DNA of 11,443 bases from NCBI GenBank assembly GCA_005877855.1, contig VBOF01000163.1:1-11443 (forward strand), given 5' to 3'. The stretch is from Nitrospirota bacterium (GTDB lineage Bacteria; Nitrospirota; Nitrospiria; Nitrospirales; NS-4). The notes beneath the pieces were generated by a model that saw only the letters and a program-made list of their open reading frames with translations, was not told the DNA's origin and did no database searches. The translations under genes were made by a program, and so were the position numbers. Below are positions 1 through 7,696 of this stretch, in pieces (position 1 is the stretch's first letter; every line of letters starts with the position of its first letter).

Positions 1-1
1 G

Positions 2-1063
2 TCCTTGCGCCTGACGCCGGAAGGCGTGCGATTCCTGCTGTTGACCCTGGCGGTTGGGGTCGCTGCGCTCAATACGGGGAACAACCTTCTCTATCTGCTG
101 CTGGCGATGATGCTCAGCCTCATCGTCATGTCCGGCATCCTCTCCGAGCAATGCCTGCGTCATCTCGTCATTCGCCGTCGGATTCCTGACCATATCTTCG
201 CCAACAGGCCGGCGCTGATTGTGCTCTCCCTCATGAACCGCAAGCCACGGTTGCCTAGCTTCTCGCTCCGCGTCCTGGACGTCGTCGAAGGCAAGACCGT
301 GGATCGAGGCATCCATGTCCTGCACCTGCCGGCCGGCGCCTCGGTGACCCAGTCCTATCCGATCCTGTTCCCCCGACGGGGGCGGCACCGGATCGAGGGG
401 TTCAAAGTCCAGACGCGCTTTCCCTTCGGGCTCTTCATCAAGGCGGCGCATGTCCCCGTGAGCTCCGACCTGGTGGTGTATCCGGAACTGCGGCCATTGC
501 CGGATGGCCTCCTCCATGACCTCGCCGTGCTGGGCCACGACCAGGCCGTCTCTCGGCGGGGACAGGGGGTCGGCCTGTACAACCTCCGGGAATACCTCCC
601 GGGTGATGATTCACGCATGATCCATTGGAAAACCTCGGCGCGCCAGGCTCGGTTGATGGTGCGGGAGACCGAGACGGAGGACCTGCGCCAAGTGACCCTG
701 GCGTTACCCACGGCGATCCCGGCTGAGGGCTTCCCCTCTTTCGAACAGGCCGTCAGCCTGACGGCGTCGCTGGCGGCCTATTTCCAGGAGCAAGGGTTTG
801 CGATAAGCCTGCTGGTCGGTGGGCGGGAGATTCTGTCTGGCATGGGGGAGGAGCACTTCTACCACATGTTGCACGTCCTGGCGCTCTGCACGCCGACGGT
901 GGCTGAGGGGAGTGCGTTGGGCGTCCCCGAGGAATTCGGAATGCTGGGGGAGCGGACGATGCGTGGCGAGATCACCCTCGTCATCCTGCCCTGGCCCGAC
1001 CCGTCGATGCAGCAACTGGCTCAGGGTGTGAGCCGGGTCTTTCATCTCTGGGAGATGCCATGA
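2..1063 (+). CDS. DUF58 domain membrane protein, 5' end outside window
   Basis: Member of the DUF58 family, membrane-anchored proteins of unknown biochemical role usually encoded with a MoxR AAA+ ATPase and a TgpA-type transglutaminase. Residues below count from the TTG at 5. Two hydrophobic helices (about 8-27 and 27-47) are followed by a soluble part. A segment with RRGRHRI (124-130) and then RFPFGLF (138-144) is usual before the DUF58 core, and the family hallmark DDSRMIHWKTSARQ lies at 201-214, followed by VRETE. TTG at 5 could be a start, but the frame stays open to the window edge and the first helix begins almost at once, so a few N-terminal residues probably lie outside. The stop overlaps the next start (ATGA, 1060-1063), which indicates translational coupling. 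Family assignment is strong; cellular function is not known from the sequence. Confidence 0.9.
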   Translation, partial: SLRLTPEGVRFLLLTLAVGVAALNTGNNLLYLLLAMMLSLIVMSGILSEQCLRHLVIRRRIPDHIFANRPALIVLSLMNRKPRLPSFSLRVLDVVEGKTVDRGIHVLHLPAGASVTQSYPILFPRRGRHRIEGFKVQTRFPFGLFIKAAHVPVSSDLVVYPELRPLPDGLLHDLAVLGHDQAVSRRGQGVGLYNLREYLPGDDSRMIHWKTSARQARLMVRETETEDLRQVTLALPTAIPAEGFPSFEQAVSLTASLAAYFQEQGFAISLLVGGREILSGMGEEHFYHMLHVLALCTPTVAEGSALGVPEEFGMLGERTMRGEITLVILPWPDPSMQQLAQGVSRVFHLWEMP

Positions 1064-3237
1064 CCCTTGAACGCGCATTTCCGGTGAGCTCCATCCTGTT
1101 GGCCGGCGTCGGGTTCCTGGGCTTGGTGCTCACTGGCGAGATTCCCGGAGGGTTGGTCCTGCTGGGTCTGGCGAGCCTGGTCGCGAGCGCGACCCAGGCG
1201 ATGGCGCTCGCCGGGGAGCGGCTGGCCCGCCAGCTTGCCAGTCTCTCGAGCGCCACCTGGAACGTGTTCCTGCTCGCCGTCTTCGTCTTCTTCGGCGCTG
1301 ATCTCTTGCTGATCTCCCAGGACATCCTGCCGGCGGCCGTGCATTTCCTGATCCTGCTGATGGGCATCAAGCTCTTTCATCTCCGGCAGCGTAAGGACTT
1401 TCTGCAGCTGTATGCGATCAGCTTCCTGGAACTCCTGGCTGCGGCGGCGTTGACCGTGGACCTCTGGTACGCGGGCGTGTTCATCGCCTACGTGTTCGTG
1501 GCAATCTGGACGCTCATCTTGTATCACCTGCGGAACGAGGCTGAGGAGGCACGGGCGGCCGTGCAGGCCGGGAAGGAATTGCACGATCCCTCTCCGATCG
1601 CACGCACGGTCACTGCGCAGTTCTTCTGGACGACGAACGGGATCGCGGTGGGCTCCTTCTGCCTGACAATGGCCATCTTCTTCCTGATTCCGCGGATCGG
1701 AGCCGGGTTCTTCCAGAGGGACCGAGTGGACCTGATCCGCACGTCGGGCTTCTCCGAAAAGGTGGATTTGGGGGTCATCGGCGCGGTCAAGTTGGACCCC
1801 ACTGTGGTCATGCGAGTCGAACTGCCGGACCAGAAAGCGCCGAATCCGGAGGGGCTGTACTTCCGAGGCGCGGCGTACGACACCTATGATGGCCGCTCCT
1901 GGGCCAACCGGTTGGCGACCAGGCGGCTGCTGGGCCGCACCCCCGACGGTGGATTCATGGTGCCTCCCGATCAAACGCTGGCTCTCCCCGAGTCGGCCTC
2001 GGTGCGTCAGGAGATCCTCATCGAGGCGCTCGACACGACCGTCCTGTTCGGGGCGTCGTTTGTGGAGTCGCTCAAAGGCAATTTCGTAGTCGTGCAGAGG
2101 GACGGGATGTGGGGGCTCTACCTGCCGTTTCCACCCTCCGCGCGCTTCCAGTACAGCGTGCGCTCGATTCCCGGTCGCATGCTGGAGGCCGATCGCGTCG
2201 CGCCGTCCTTCATCTACCCTGCTTTCATCCGGGAGCATTACTTCCAGTTGCCTGACACCAGCCCGCGCGTGGCGGCGTTGGCCCGCGAGGTGACCAGCGC
2301 CGCGTCCACGCCATACGGGAGGGCGCGGGCGATCGAGCAGCACCTCCGCCAGGGCTATCAGTACAGTCTCGACGTCGGAACGAGCGTGTCGGCCGATCCC
2401 GTGGAGGACTTCCTGTTCACCAGGAAGACCGGCTACTGCGAGCACTATGCGACGGCAATGGTCGTGATGCTCCGGACCTTGGGCATCCCCGCGCGCCTGG
2501 TCACCGGCTTTCTCCCTGGGGTGTGGAACGATTTCGGTAATTACTACACGATCCGACAGCAGGATGCGCATGCCTGGGTGGAGGTGTATTTCCCCCGTTC
2601 CGGCTGGGTGACATTTGACCCGACGCCCGCCGTGCCTGCCGCTGCGCCCTCGGTAGTGTGGCAGAGCATCGGCAAGATTGTGGACGCGATCCGACTCCGG
2701 TGGGACCGTTACGTGGTCCAGTACAGCTTCCGCGATCAAATGGCAGTGGCCAAGTCGCTCCGGGATCGGAGCGAGACGGTGCGCTCGACGGTGTCGGATT
2801 TCGTGTCCACCGTCACTCAGGGGCTGGCGTCTGCGCGGGCCTGGCTGGTCGAATGGGCGCGCGCGGGCGGATGGGTCCTCGAGGTAGGGCTGGCGGGTGG
2901 CGCGTTCATGATCGGGATGCTCTTCGCCGTGATCCTGCGCCGGCGCGGACGCCGGCAGCAACAGCTCGATCCCCGCACGCCCCAGCAGGTCGCCGCCGTC
3001 CAGCTCTATAGCCGGATGCTGCGGATCTTGGAAGCCCGCGGGCTGCAGAAGTCCCCTGGGGCGACCCCACTGGAATTCGCCCGACAGGTCGCGCGCGAAT
3101 GGCGGGACGCGGCCCCCTTCGTGCGTCCCCTGACCGACCTCTATTGCCAAGTCCGCTTCGGCCAAGCCTCGCTCTTGTCGGAGGAGACCCCAAAGGTTCA
3201 CGATCTGCTTACCCGGCTGCGCGCCGTCAGGCGGTAG
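1060..3237 (+). CDS. TgpA-like membrane transglutaminase-family protein
   Basis: Integral membrane protein of 725 residues with the three-part TgpA layout. The N-terminal part (about 9-211) has six or seven hydrophobic segments and ends in FLIPRIGAGFF, as in DUF3488 proteins. The extracytoplasmic part contains a transglutaminase-like core with a visible Cys-His-Asp triad: Cys460 in TGYCEHYATAM, His504 in DAHAWVEVYF and Asp520 in WVTFDPTP. A single helix at about 610-628 then leads to a cytoplasmic DUF4129-like tail with LYCQVRFGQ near 693-701. The start ATG at 1060 has the ribosome site GGGAG at 1050-1054. The gene overlaps the DUF58 gene by four bases. Pseudomonas TgpA is an essential protein thought to act on periplasmic substrates; the substrate here is unknown. 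Both partners of the usual cluster are intact; MoxR is expected upstream. Confidence 0.93.
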   Translation: MTLERAFPVSSILLAGVGFLGLVLTGEIPGGLVLLGLASLVASATQAMALAGERLARQLASLSSATWNVFLLAVFVFFGADLLLISQDILPAAVHFLILLMGIKLFHLRQRKDFLQLYAISFLELLAAAALTVDLWYAGVFIAYVFVAIWTLILYHLRNEAEEARAAVQAGKELHDPSPIARTVTAQFFWTTNGIAVGSFCLTMAIFFLIPRIGAGFFQRDRVDLIRTSGFSEKVDLGVIGAVKLDPTVVMRVELPDQKAPNPEGLYFRGAAYDTYDGRSWANRLATRRLLGRTPDGGFMVPPDQTLALPESASVRQEILIEALDTTVLFGASFVESLKGNFVVVQRDGMWGLYLPFPPSARFQYSVRSIPGRMLEADRVAPSFIYPAFIREHYFQLPDTSPRVAALAREVTSAASTPYGRARAIEQHLRQGYQYSLDVGTSVSADPVEDFLFTRKTGYCEHYATAMVVMLRTLGIPARLVTGFLPGVWNDFGNYYTIRQQDAHAWVEVYFPRSGWVTFDPTPAVPAAAPSVVWQSIGKIVDAIRLRWDRYVVQYSFRDQMAVAKSLRDRSETVRSTVSDFVSTVTQGLASARAWLVEWARAGGWVLEVGLAGGAFMIGMLFAVILRRRGRRQQQLDPRTPQQVAAVQLYSRMLRILEARGLQKSPGATPLEFARQVAREWRDAAPFVRPLTDLYCQVRFGQASLLSEETPKVHDLLTRLRAVRR

Positions 3238-3256
3238 CGGCCGGGTTCCCCTCTCC

Positions 3257-3285
3257 TTGACAGGGTAGGGGGTGCGGACTACGAT
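3257..3285 (+). promoter_or_regulatory. sigma-70 promoter of the nfeD-slipin-ktrBA unit
   Basis: TTGACA (3257-3262), a perfect -35 box, is followed after exactly 17 bases by TACGAT (3280-3285), which keeps the key T, A and final T of the -10 consensus. Transcription would start near 3291-3293, only about 13-15 bases before the ATG at 3306, so the leader would consist of little more than the ribosome site. It sits in the only gap between the transglutaminase gene and nfeD. The match is direct; activity is inferred. Confidence 0.7.
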
Positions 3286-3296
3286 ACCTCCAGGCT

Positions 3297-3304
3297 GAGG
3301 TGAT
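3297..3304 (+). promoter_or_regulatory. ribosome binding site that decides the nfeD start
   Basis: GAGGTGAT matches the 16S rRNA tail over eight bases and lies just before ATG 3306 (five bases after GAGG). The in-frame GTG at 3300 lies inside this site and is therefore unlikely to be the start. Confidence 0.75.
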
Positions 3305-3305
3305 C

Positions 3306-4643
3306 ATGGCAAGCAGACCACAGGCCTCTCATCTGCCATTCCTCCGATTCACGGTTTCTCTCCTTCTCAGCGGCTGTCTTCTCCTGTCAGCCTCGGCCGG
3401 GTTTGGAAAGTCTGAAGACAGTGCACCAGGGGCCGTGTACGTGGGGACCTATGAGGGCGTGATCAATCCGGTCACCGCCGAATACTTCAATCGGGTCCTG
3501 ACGGATGCCCAGGAGGCGGGGGCCACGGCCGTCGTCCTTCGCCTGGACACGCCGGGCGGACTCGATACTTCCATGCGGCTGATCATCAAGGACATCGTAG
3601 CCTCACCGATCCCGGTGATCGTCTATGTCGCGCCGAGCGGCGGAAGGGCGGCTTCGGCGGGGGTGTTCATCCTCTATGCCGCACACATCGCGGCCATGGC
3701 GCCGGGCACGAACGTGGGCGCGGCCCATCCTGTGGCGATGGGGGGCGGCGAGATGGACGCCGTGATGAAGGCCAAGGTGGAGAACGACGCCGCAGCCTAT
3801 ATCAAATCCATCGCCGAGAAGCGGGGGCGAAACGTCCAGTGGGCTGAAGACGCGGTGCGTAAGAGCGTGTCGGTGACGGAGAAGGAGGCCTTGTCGTTGA
3901 AGGTGATCGACCTGATCGCCGAAGACGTACCGTCTTTGTTGGCGGCTGTGGATGGCCGTGAGGTAGTGACGGGCGCCGGCAAAGTCGTGCTCCGAACGAA
4001 GGGGGCTCGTCTGAAGGAAATCCCGATGGGCTGGCGGCTCGAAGCGCTTAAGGCCATGAGCGATCCGAACATCGCGTTCATCCTCATGACCTTGGGCACC
4101 ATCGGATTGCTCGCGGAGCTGTACAATCCGGGCGCCATCCTGCCCGGGATCGTCGGGGCCATCAGCCTCATCCTGGCCTTCTATTCCCTTCAGACCCTGC
4201 CGATCAACTACGCAGGCGTCCTGCTCATCCTCCTGGGCATCGTGTTGTTCATCCTCGAGATCAAGGTGATGAGCTACGGCCTTCTGAGCCTGGGGGGTAT
4301 CGCGTCGATGGTGTTGGGTGCCCTCTTGCTGGTGAAAACCGACGCGCCCTTCATGAAAGTGTCCCTGGCGGTCATCATCCCGACGGTGGTGACCTTCGGC
4401 GCCCTGCTCATGGTCGTGGTGTGGATGGCCGTGAGGTCCCAGATGCGCAGGCCCGTGACGGGTCCCGAGGGCATGGTCGGCAGCATCGCGGTCGCCAAGA
4501 CCGATCTGGTCCCACGAGGGAAGGTGCTCTTACAGGGGGAGATCTGGGACGCGGTCAGCGATGAACCGCTCCGAGAAGGGGAAGAAGCCGAGGTGAAGGC
4601 CGTCGCGGGCCTCACGCTGACCGTGCGCCCGCACCGGAAGTAA
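3306..4643 (+). CDS. nfeD: NfeD family membrane-bound ClpP-class serine protease
   Basis: Full-length NfeD protein of 445 residues. Order of parts: a signal peptide with a hydrophobic core at about 14-30; a ClpP/crotonase-fold protease domain (about 44-220); four or five membrane helices (about 256-378); and a C-terminal OB-fold domain (about 386-443). The Ser/Lys dyad of the Pyrococcus PH1510 type is visible: Ser117 in GRAASAGVF and Lys157 in KAKVENDAAAYIKS. The motif RLDTPGGLDTS precedes it, and MAPGTNVGAAHPV follows Ser117. The catalytic domain should face the periplasm. The known archaeal homologue cleaves the hydrophobic C-terminus of its neighbouring stomatin, and a slipin gene follows here after 19 bases, so the pair is very probably a protease and its partner. 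I chose the ATG at 3306 over the GTG at 3300 because the ribosome site covers the GTG. The gene is the first of a unit with its own promoter. Confidence 0.93.
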   Translation: MASRPQASHLPFLRFTVSLLLSGCLLLSASAGFGKSEDSAPGAVYVGTYEGVINPVTAEYFNRVLTDAQEAGATAVVLRLDTPGGLDTSMRLIIKDIVASPIPVIVYVAPSGGRAASAGVFILYAAHIAAMAPGTNVGAAHPVAMGGGEMDAVMKAKVENDAAAYIKSIAEKRGRNVQWAEDAVRKSVSVTEKEALSLKVIDLIAEDVPSLLAAVDGREVVTGAGKVVLRTKGARLKEIPMGWRLEALKAMSDPNIAFILMTLGTIGLLAELYNPGAILPGIVGAISLILAFYSLQTLPINYAGVLLILLGIVLFILEIKVMSYGLLSLGGIASMVLGALLLVKTDAPFMKVSLAVIIPTVVTFGALLMVVVWMAVRSQMRRPVTGPEGMVGSIAVAKTDLVPRGKVLLQGEIWDAVSDEPLREGEEAEVKAVAGLTLTVRPHRK

Positions 4644-4652
4644 CTCAAGAGA

Positions 4653-4656
4653 GGAG
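4653..4656 (+). promoter_or_regulatory. ribosome binding site that decides the slipin start
   Basis: GGAG, within GAGAGGAG, lies six bases before the ATG at 4663. The in-frame TTG at 4657 directly abuts this site and cannot be spaced correctly, so the protein begins at 4663 (Met-Met-Pro). Confidence 0.65.
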
Positions 4657-4662
4657 TTGTCG

Positions 4663-5412
4663 ATGATGCCGTATCTCATACCGATTATCCTGCTCGTGAT
4701 CCTGATCTACAACACGATCAAGATCCTGATGGAGTACGAGCGGGGGGTGATCTTTTTCCTGGGGAAATACCAGGCGGTCAAGGGTCCCGGCCTCATCATC
4801 GTGATCCCTGGCATCCAGCGGATGGTCCGGGTCAATCTCCAGACCGTGACGATGGACGTGCCGGCGCAGGATGTGATCACCCGTGATAACGTCTCGGTCA
4901 AGGTCAATGCGGTGATTTTCTTCCGTGTGATCGATCCCCAGCGGGCGATCCTGGCCGTGCAGGATTATCTCTATTCGACCTCCCAGATCGCCCAGACGAC
5001 CCTGCGCAGTGTGCTGGGGCAGAGCCAGTTGGACGAGCTGCTGTCCAAGCGGGAAGAGATCAACGTAGAGCTGCAACGGATCATCGATCAGCAGACCGAG
5101 CCCTGGGGGGTCAAGGTCTCGGCGGTAGAGGTCAAGAACGTCGACCTGCCCCAGGAGATGCAACGCGCGATTGCCAAGCAGGCGGAAGCCGAGCGCGAGC
5201 GGCGCGCCAAGGTCATCCATGCCGAGGGAGAATTTCAGGCCGCCCAGAAGCTTTCGGAAGCGGCTGAAATCATCGGGCGGAATCCTATTGCTTTACAGCT
5301 CCGGTACCTCCAGTCACTTGTGGAAGTGGCGTCCGAAAAGAACTCGACGACGATCTTTCCCGTTCCCATCGACATCATTGCCCCTTTCCTCCAGGCTATG
5401 AAAAAGCCCTGA
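4663..5412 (+). CDS. Slipin (stomatin/SPFH family membrane scaffold protein)
   Basis: Protein of 249 residues and a typical bacterial slipin. A short N-terminal hydrophobic helix (about 3-20) is followed by the SPFH/band-7 domain (about 24-170), opening with EYERGVIFFLGKY and containing VPAQDVITRDNVSVKVNAV. A charged, probably coiled-coil stretch rich in Ala, Glu, Arg and Lys (about 168-205, AKQAEAERERRAKVI) leads to a C-terminal hydrophobic segment TTIFPVPIDIIAPF (229-242). Slipins form oligomeric rings or patches in membranes and are often encoded beside NfeD proteases, as here. The C-terminal segment corresponds in position to the region that PH1510 cleaves in its archaeal stomatin; cleavage here is inference. 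The end is 11 bases before ktrB, which points to one transcript. Family call is very secure; function in this cell is not. Confidence 0.95.
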   Translation: MMPYLIPIILLVILIYNTIKILMEYERGVIFFLGKYQAVKGPGLIIVIPGIQRMVRVNLQTVTMDVPAQDVITRDNVSVKVNAVIFFRVIDPQRAILAVQDYLYSTSQIAQTTLRSVLGQSQLDELLSKREEINVELQRIIDQQTEPWGVKVSAVEVKNVDLPQEMQRAIAKQAEAERERRAKVIHAEGEFQAAQKLSEAAEIIGRNPIALQLRYLQSLVEVASEKNSTTIFPVPIDIIAPFLQAMKKP

Positions 5413-5423
5413 TCATCCCGTTC

Positions 5424-6824
5424 ATGGAGCAGGCGCTCAGTTATCGCGGAGTGGCCAGAAAGGCCTTGGACTGGGTCCGAGAGTCCCGGTACACCAGCAC
5501 TCAGATTGTGATCGGGGCATTTTTGGCTCTGATTCTGTTCGGCACTCTCCTCCTGATGCTCCCCTTTGCCACGACGGGCCCGGGCATCCGGTTCCTGGAC
5601 GCGCTCTTCACTATGACCTCGGCCATCTGCGTCACGGGGCTGATCGTTCTGGACACCCCGAAAGATTTCACACTGTTCGGTCAGCTGGTCATCCTTCTGG
5701 GCATGCAGATAGGAGGGCTCGGCTACTCAGCGACCGCCACGCTTCTGCTGTTGGCGCTGGGACGCCGCATCGGCCTGCGGGAGCGCATGATGATGATGGA
5801 AGTCCTGAACACGTTGAGCATGGAGGGCCTCGTGCGGTTTGTGAAGGTCATCGTGGCGATCACGCTCATCGTGGAGGGGATCGGTGCGGCGATCCTTACC
5901 GCACGGTTCTCCTTCGACATGGACCTCCTGCGCGCCCTCTACTTTGGGATTTTCCATGCCGTCTCGGCTTTCAACAACGCCGGGTTTTCCCTGTTCTCCG
6001 ACAACCTCACCATAGTGACGTACCGGACGGACCTGACCGTTATCCTGACGATCTCGACCTTGATCGTCTTGGGCGGCATCGGCTTTCTGGTCTATCGAGA
6101 TGTCCTGGAGAATGTGCGCGGCCAACGGTTTCGGCTTTCGACTCATACCAAGCTGGCCGTACTGGTTTCGGTGTTACTGATCGTCGGAGGAACGGTCGGG
6201 ATTTGGATGTTTGAGGTTCAGAATGAAAAGACTCTGGCGCCGATGTCCCTCGGTGATCAAGTCCTGGCAGCGTATTTTCATTCCATCTCGGCTAGAACGG
6301 CAGGGTTCAGCACCGTCGACATCGGTGCAGTCGTGACGCCCACGTTGTATTTTCTTATCCTCCTGATGATCATCGGAGCCTCGCCAGGGGGCACTGGAGG
6401 CGGGATCAAGACGACGACCTTCGGGATCATCTGCGCGGCGGTTTGGGCGACCCTGAAGGGGCGAGCCGATGTCATGATGTTCCATCGACGGATCCCCCAG
6501 GAGATCGTCCGCAAGGCGTTTGTGCTGTCAGCCCTGGCGTTCGGGCTGGTCACCGGCTTCACGATGATGCTCTCGTACTTGGAGAACCAGAAGTTCATTC
6601 ACATCATGTTCGAGGTCACGTCGGCAGCCGGGACCGTGGGGTTGTCCACGGGAAACGGCGGCGTGCTGAGCCTGTCGGCGTTGTTCAGTGATTTCGGCAA
6701 GTTCATCATCATCATCACGATGTTTCTGGGGCGGCTGGGTCCCCTGACCGTGGGCCTCTTTGCCGTCAAGAGCCATGAGGATTTGCGGTACCGGTACGCG
6801 GAAGCACGGGTCGTGATAGGATAA
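5424..6824 (+). CDS. ktrB: KtrB/TrkH family K+ (or Na+-coupled K+) uptake channel subunit
   Basis: Membrane protein of 466 residues with four M1-P-M2 repeats, the fold of the Trk/Ktr/HKT potassium transporters. All four selectivity-filter loops are visible with their glycines: CVTG (69-72), NNAG (184-187), RTAG (291-294) and GTVG (403-406). The conserved loop ASPGGTGGGIKTTTF (319-333), which in KtrB forms the gate inside the third M2 helix, is intact, as is FLGRLGPLTVG near the C-terminus (434-444). The first filter loop comes about 65 residues from the start, so the two extra N-terminal helices of E. coli TrkH are missing; this favours KtrB. There is no good ribosome site before the ATG at 5424, so translation probably depends on coupling from the slipin gene 11 bases upstream. 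The regulatory partner ktrA follows. Confidence 0.95.
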   Translation: MEQALSYRGVARKALDWVRESRYTSTQIVIGAFLALILFGTLLLMLPFATTGPGIRFLDALFTMTSAICVTGLIVLDTPKDFTLFGQLVILLGMQIGGLGYSATATLLLLALGRRIGLRERMMMMEVLNTLSMEGLVRFVKVIVAITLIVEGIGAAILTARFSFDMDLLRALYFGIFHAVSAFNNAGFSLFSDNLTIVTYRTDLTVILTISTLIVLGGIGFLVYRDVLENVRGQRFRLSTHTKLAVLVSVLLIVGGTVGIWMFEVQNEKTLAPMSLGDQVLAAYFHSISARTAGFSTVDIGAVVTPTLYFLILLMIIGASPGGTGGGIKTTTFGIICAAVWATLKGRADVMMFHRRIPQEIVRKAFVLSALAFGLVTGFTMMLSYLENQKFIHIMFEVTSAAGTVGLSTGNGGVLSLSALFSDFGKFIIIITMFLGRLGPLTVGLFAVKSHEDLRYRYAEARVVIG

Positions 6825-6847
6825 GTCCATGGCGGGCGCACACCGGT

Positions 6848-6855
6848 GGAGGTGA
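6848..6855 (+). promoter_or_regulatory. strong ribosome binding site of ktrA
   Basis: GGAGGTGA is a perfect match to the 16S tail, and the ktrA ATG follows at 6860. A second ATG at 6856 lies directly against the site in another frame and is too close to be used well. Confidence 0.7.
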
Positions 6856-6859
6856 ATGT

Positions 6860-7549
6860 ATGAAACGTCAGGTGGCGGTTATCGGGCTGGGACGGTTTGG
6901 GTATGGGGTCGCCGAGACGGTGGTCAAGGAAGGGTGCGAGGTGTTGGCTATCGATACAGATCCGGAGAAAATCCAGGCCATCAGCGATCTGGCGACGTTC
7001 GCCGTCCAGTGCGATGCGACCGACGAGAAGGCGCTCAAGGCCGTCAGCGCGCAGAACGTGGATGTGGCCGTGGTGAGCATCGGCGAGAACATCGAGGCCA
7101 GCATCCTCATCGTGCAGACGCTGAAGGAGATGGGCATCAAGCAGATCATCGCGAAAGGGGTCACCGCGCAACATGGCAAGATCCTAAAAAATCTCGGTGT
7201 CTCGGAAGTCATCTTTCCGGAGCGCGATGCCGCGATCCGGTTGGCCCGGCGACTAGTGTCTCCGAACGTGCTGGAGTATTTGGAGCTCGCCCCTGGCTTC
7301 AGCGTCGAAGAGTTGACGGTCCCTGACCACATGACAGGGCTTTGCCTGCGCGAGGCTAAGATTCAGGAGGCCTATAACGTTAACCTCATCGGCATCCGGA
7401 AGAAAGTGACGCGGATGGTCAAGGGGCGGATGACCACCGATGAGGTGTTCAATGTGACACCCTCCCTGGATGATGTCATCGAAAAGGGCGACATTCTGGT
7501 CCTCGTGGGCAAACAGGAAGATCTGCAGCGGCTGACCAAATCCGAATAA
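6860..7549 (+). CDS. ktrA: KtrA/TrkA family K+ channel regulatory (RCK) subunit
   Basis: Cytosolic gating subunit of 229 residues, the length of a single-unit KtrA rather than the doubled E. coli TrkA of about 458. The N-terminal RCK-N Rossmann fold (about 4-130) shows the dinucleotide motif GLGRFG (9-14) and the acidic end of the second strand in AIDTDPEK (Asp32, Asp34), where KtrA proteins bind the ribose of ATP/ADP or NAD. A C-terminal RCK-C domain (about 148-227, from VEELTVPDHMTG to VLVGKQEDLQRL) follows. Such proteins form octameric rings under the KtrB dimer and open it according to the bound nucleotide. The gene follows ktrB by 35 bases and has a strong ribosome site of its own, which fits the greater number of copies of A than of B in the complex. 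No clear terminator follows. Confidence 0.95.
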   Translation: MKRQVAVIGLGRFGYGVAETVVKEGCEVLAIDTDPEKIQAISDLATFAVQCDATDEKALKAVSAQNVDVAVVSIGENIEASILIVQTLKEMGIKQIIAKGVTAQHGKILKNLGVSEVIFPERDAAIRLARRLVSPNVLEYLELAPGFSVEELTVPDHMTGLCLREAKIQEAYNVNLIGIRKKVTRMVKGRMTTDEVFNVTPSLDDVIEKGDILVLVGKQEDLQRLTKSE

Positions 7550-7592
7550 CCGTCCGAAAGTCCAGAAGATTCTTCCAACATAGCCCTTGATC

Positions 7593-7622
7593 TTGTGGGT
7601 TCCCCTGGTTATCGCTTATTAA
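7593..7622 (+). promoter_or_regulatory. weak candidate promoter for the sigma gene
   Basis: TTGTGG (7593-7598) and TATTAA (7617-7622) are 18 bases apart in the AT-rich gap, with three and four of six consensus matches. A start near 7629 would give a leader of about 120 bases. Other pairings in the gap are no better, so this is a guess. Confidence 0.25.
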
Positions 7623-7696
7623 AGATTGAAAAAGCCTGGGTTTTTGTCCGCTCCGTTGAGGCGGCAGGGTAAATTTTTCAACGGGTTAGAAGGTTT

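Noticed and set aside
1042..3201. Open frame of 719 codons on the minus strand covering the whole transglutaminase gene
   Set aside because: Its product is rich in Arg, His, Gln, Asp and Pro with no recognisable domain, and the opposite frame has a full Cys-His-Asp enzyme with membrane helices. In GC-rich genes the antisense frame often lacks stops.
4645..5220. 191-codon minus-strand frame opposite the slipin gene
   Set aside because: It is a mirror of the conserved SPFH coding sequence, with a biased His/Asp/Leu composition and no domain.
6856..7326. 156-codon plus-strand frame starting four bases before ktrA
   Set aside because: Its ATG abuts the ribosome site, its product is low-complexity Arg/Gly-rich, and the ktrA frame encodes a complete Rossmann and RCK-C protein.
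7648..7678. Hairpin plus T-run as a terminator after ktrA
   Set aside because: The stem is only about four to six pairs with a bulge, and the T-run is nine bases away, too far for a standard intrinsic terminator.
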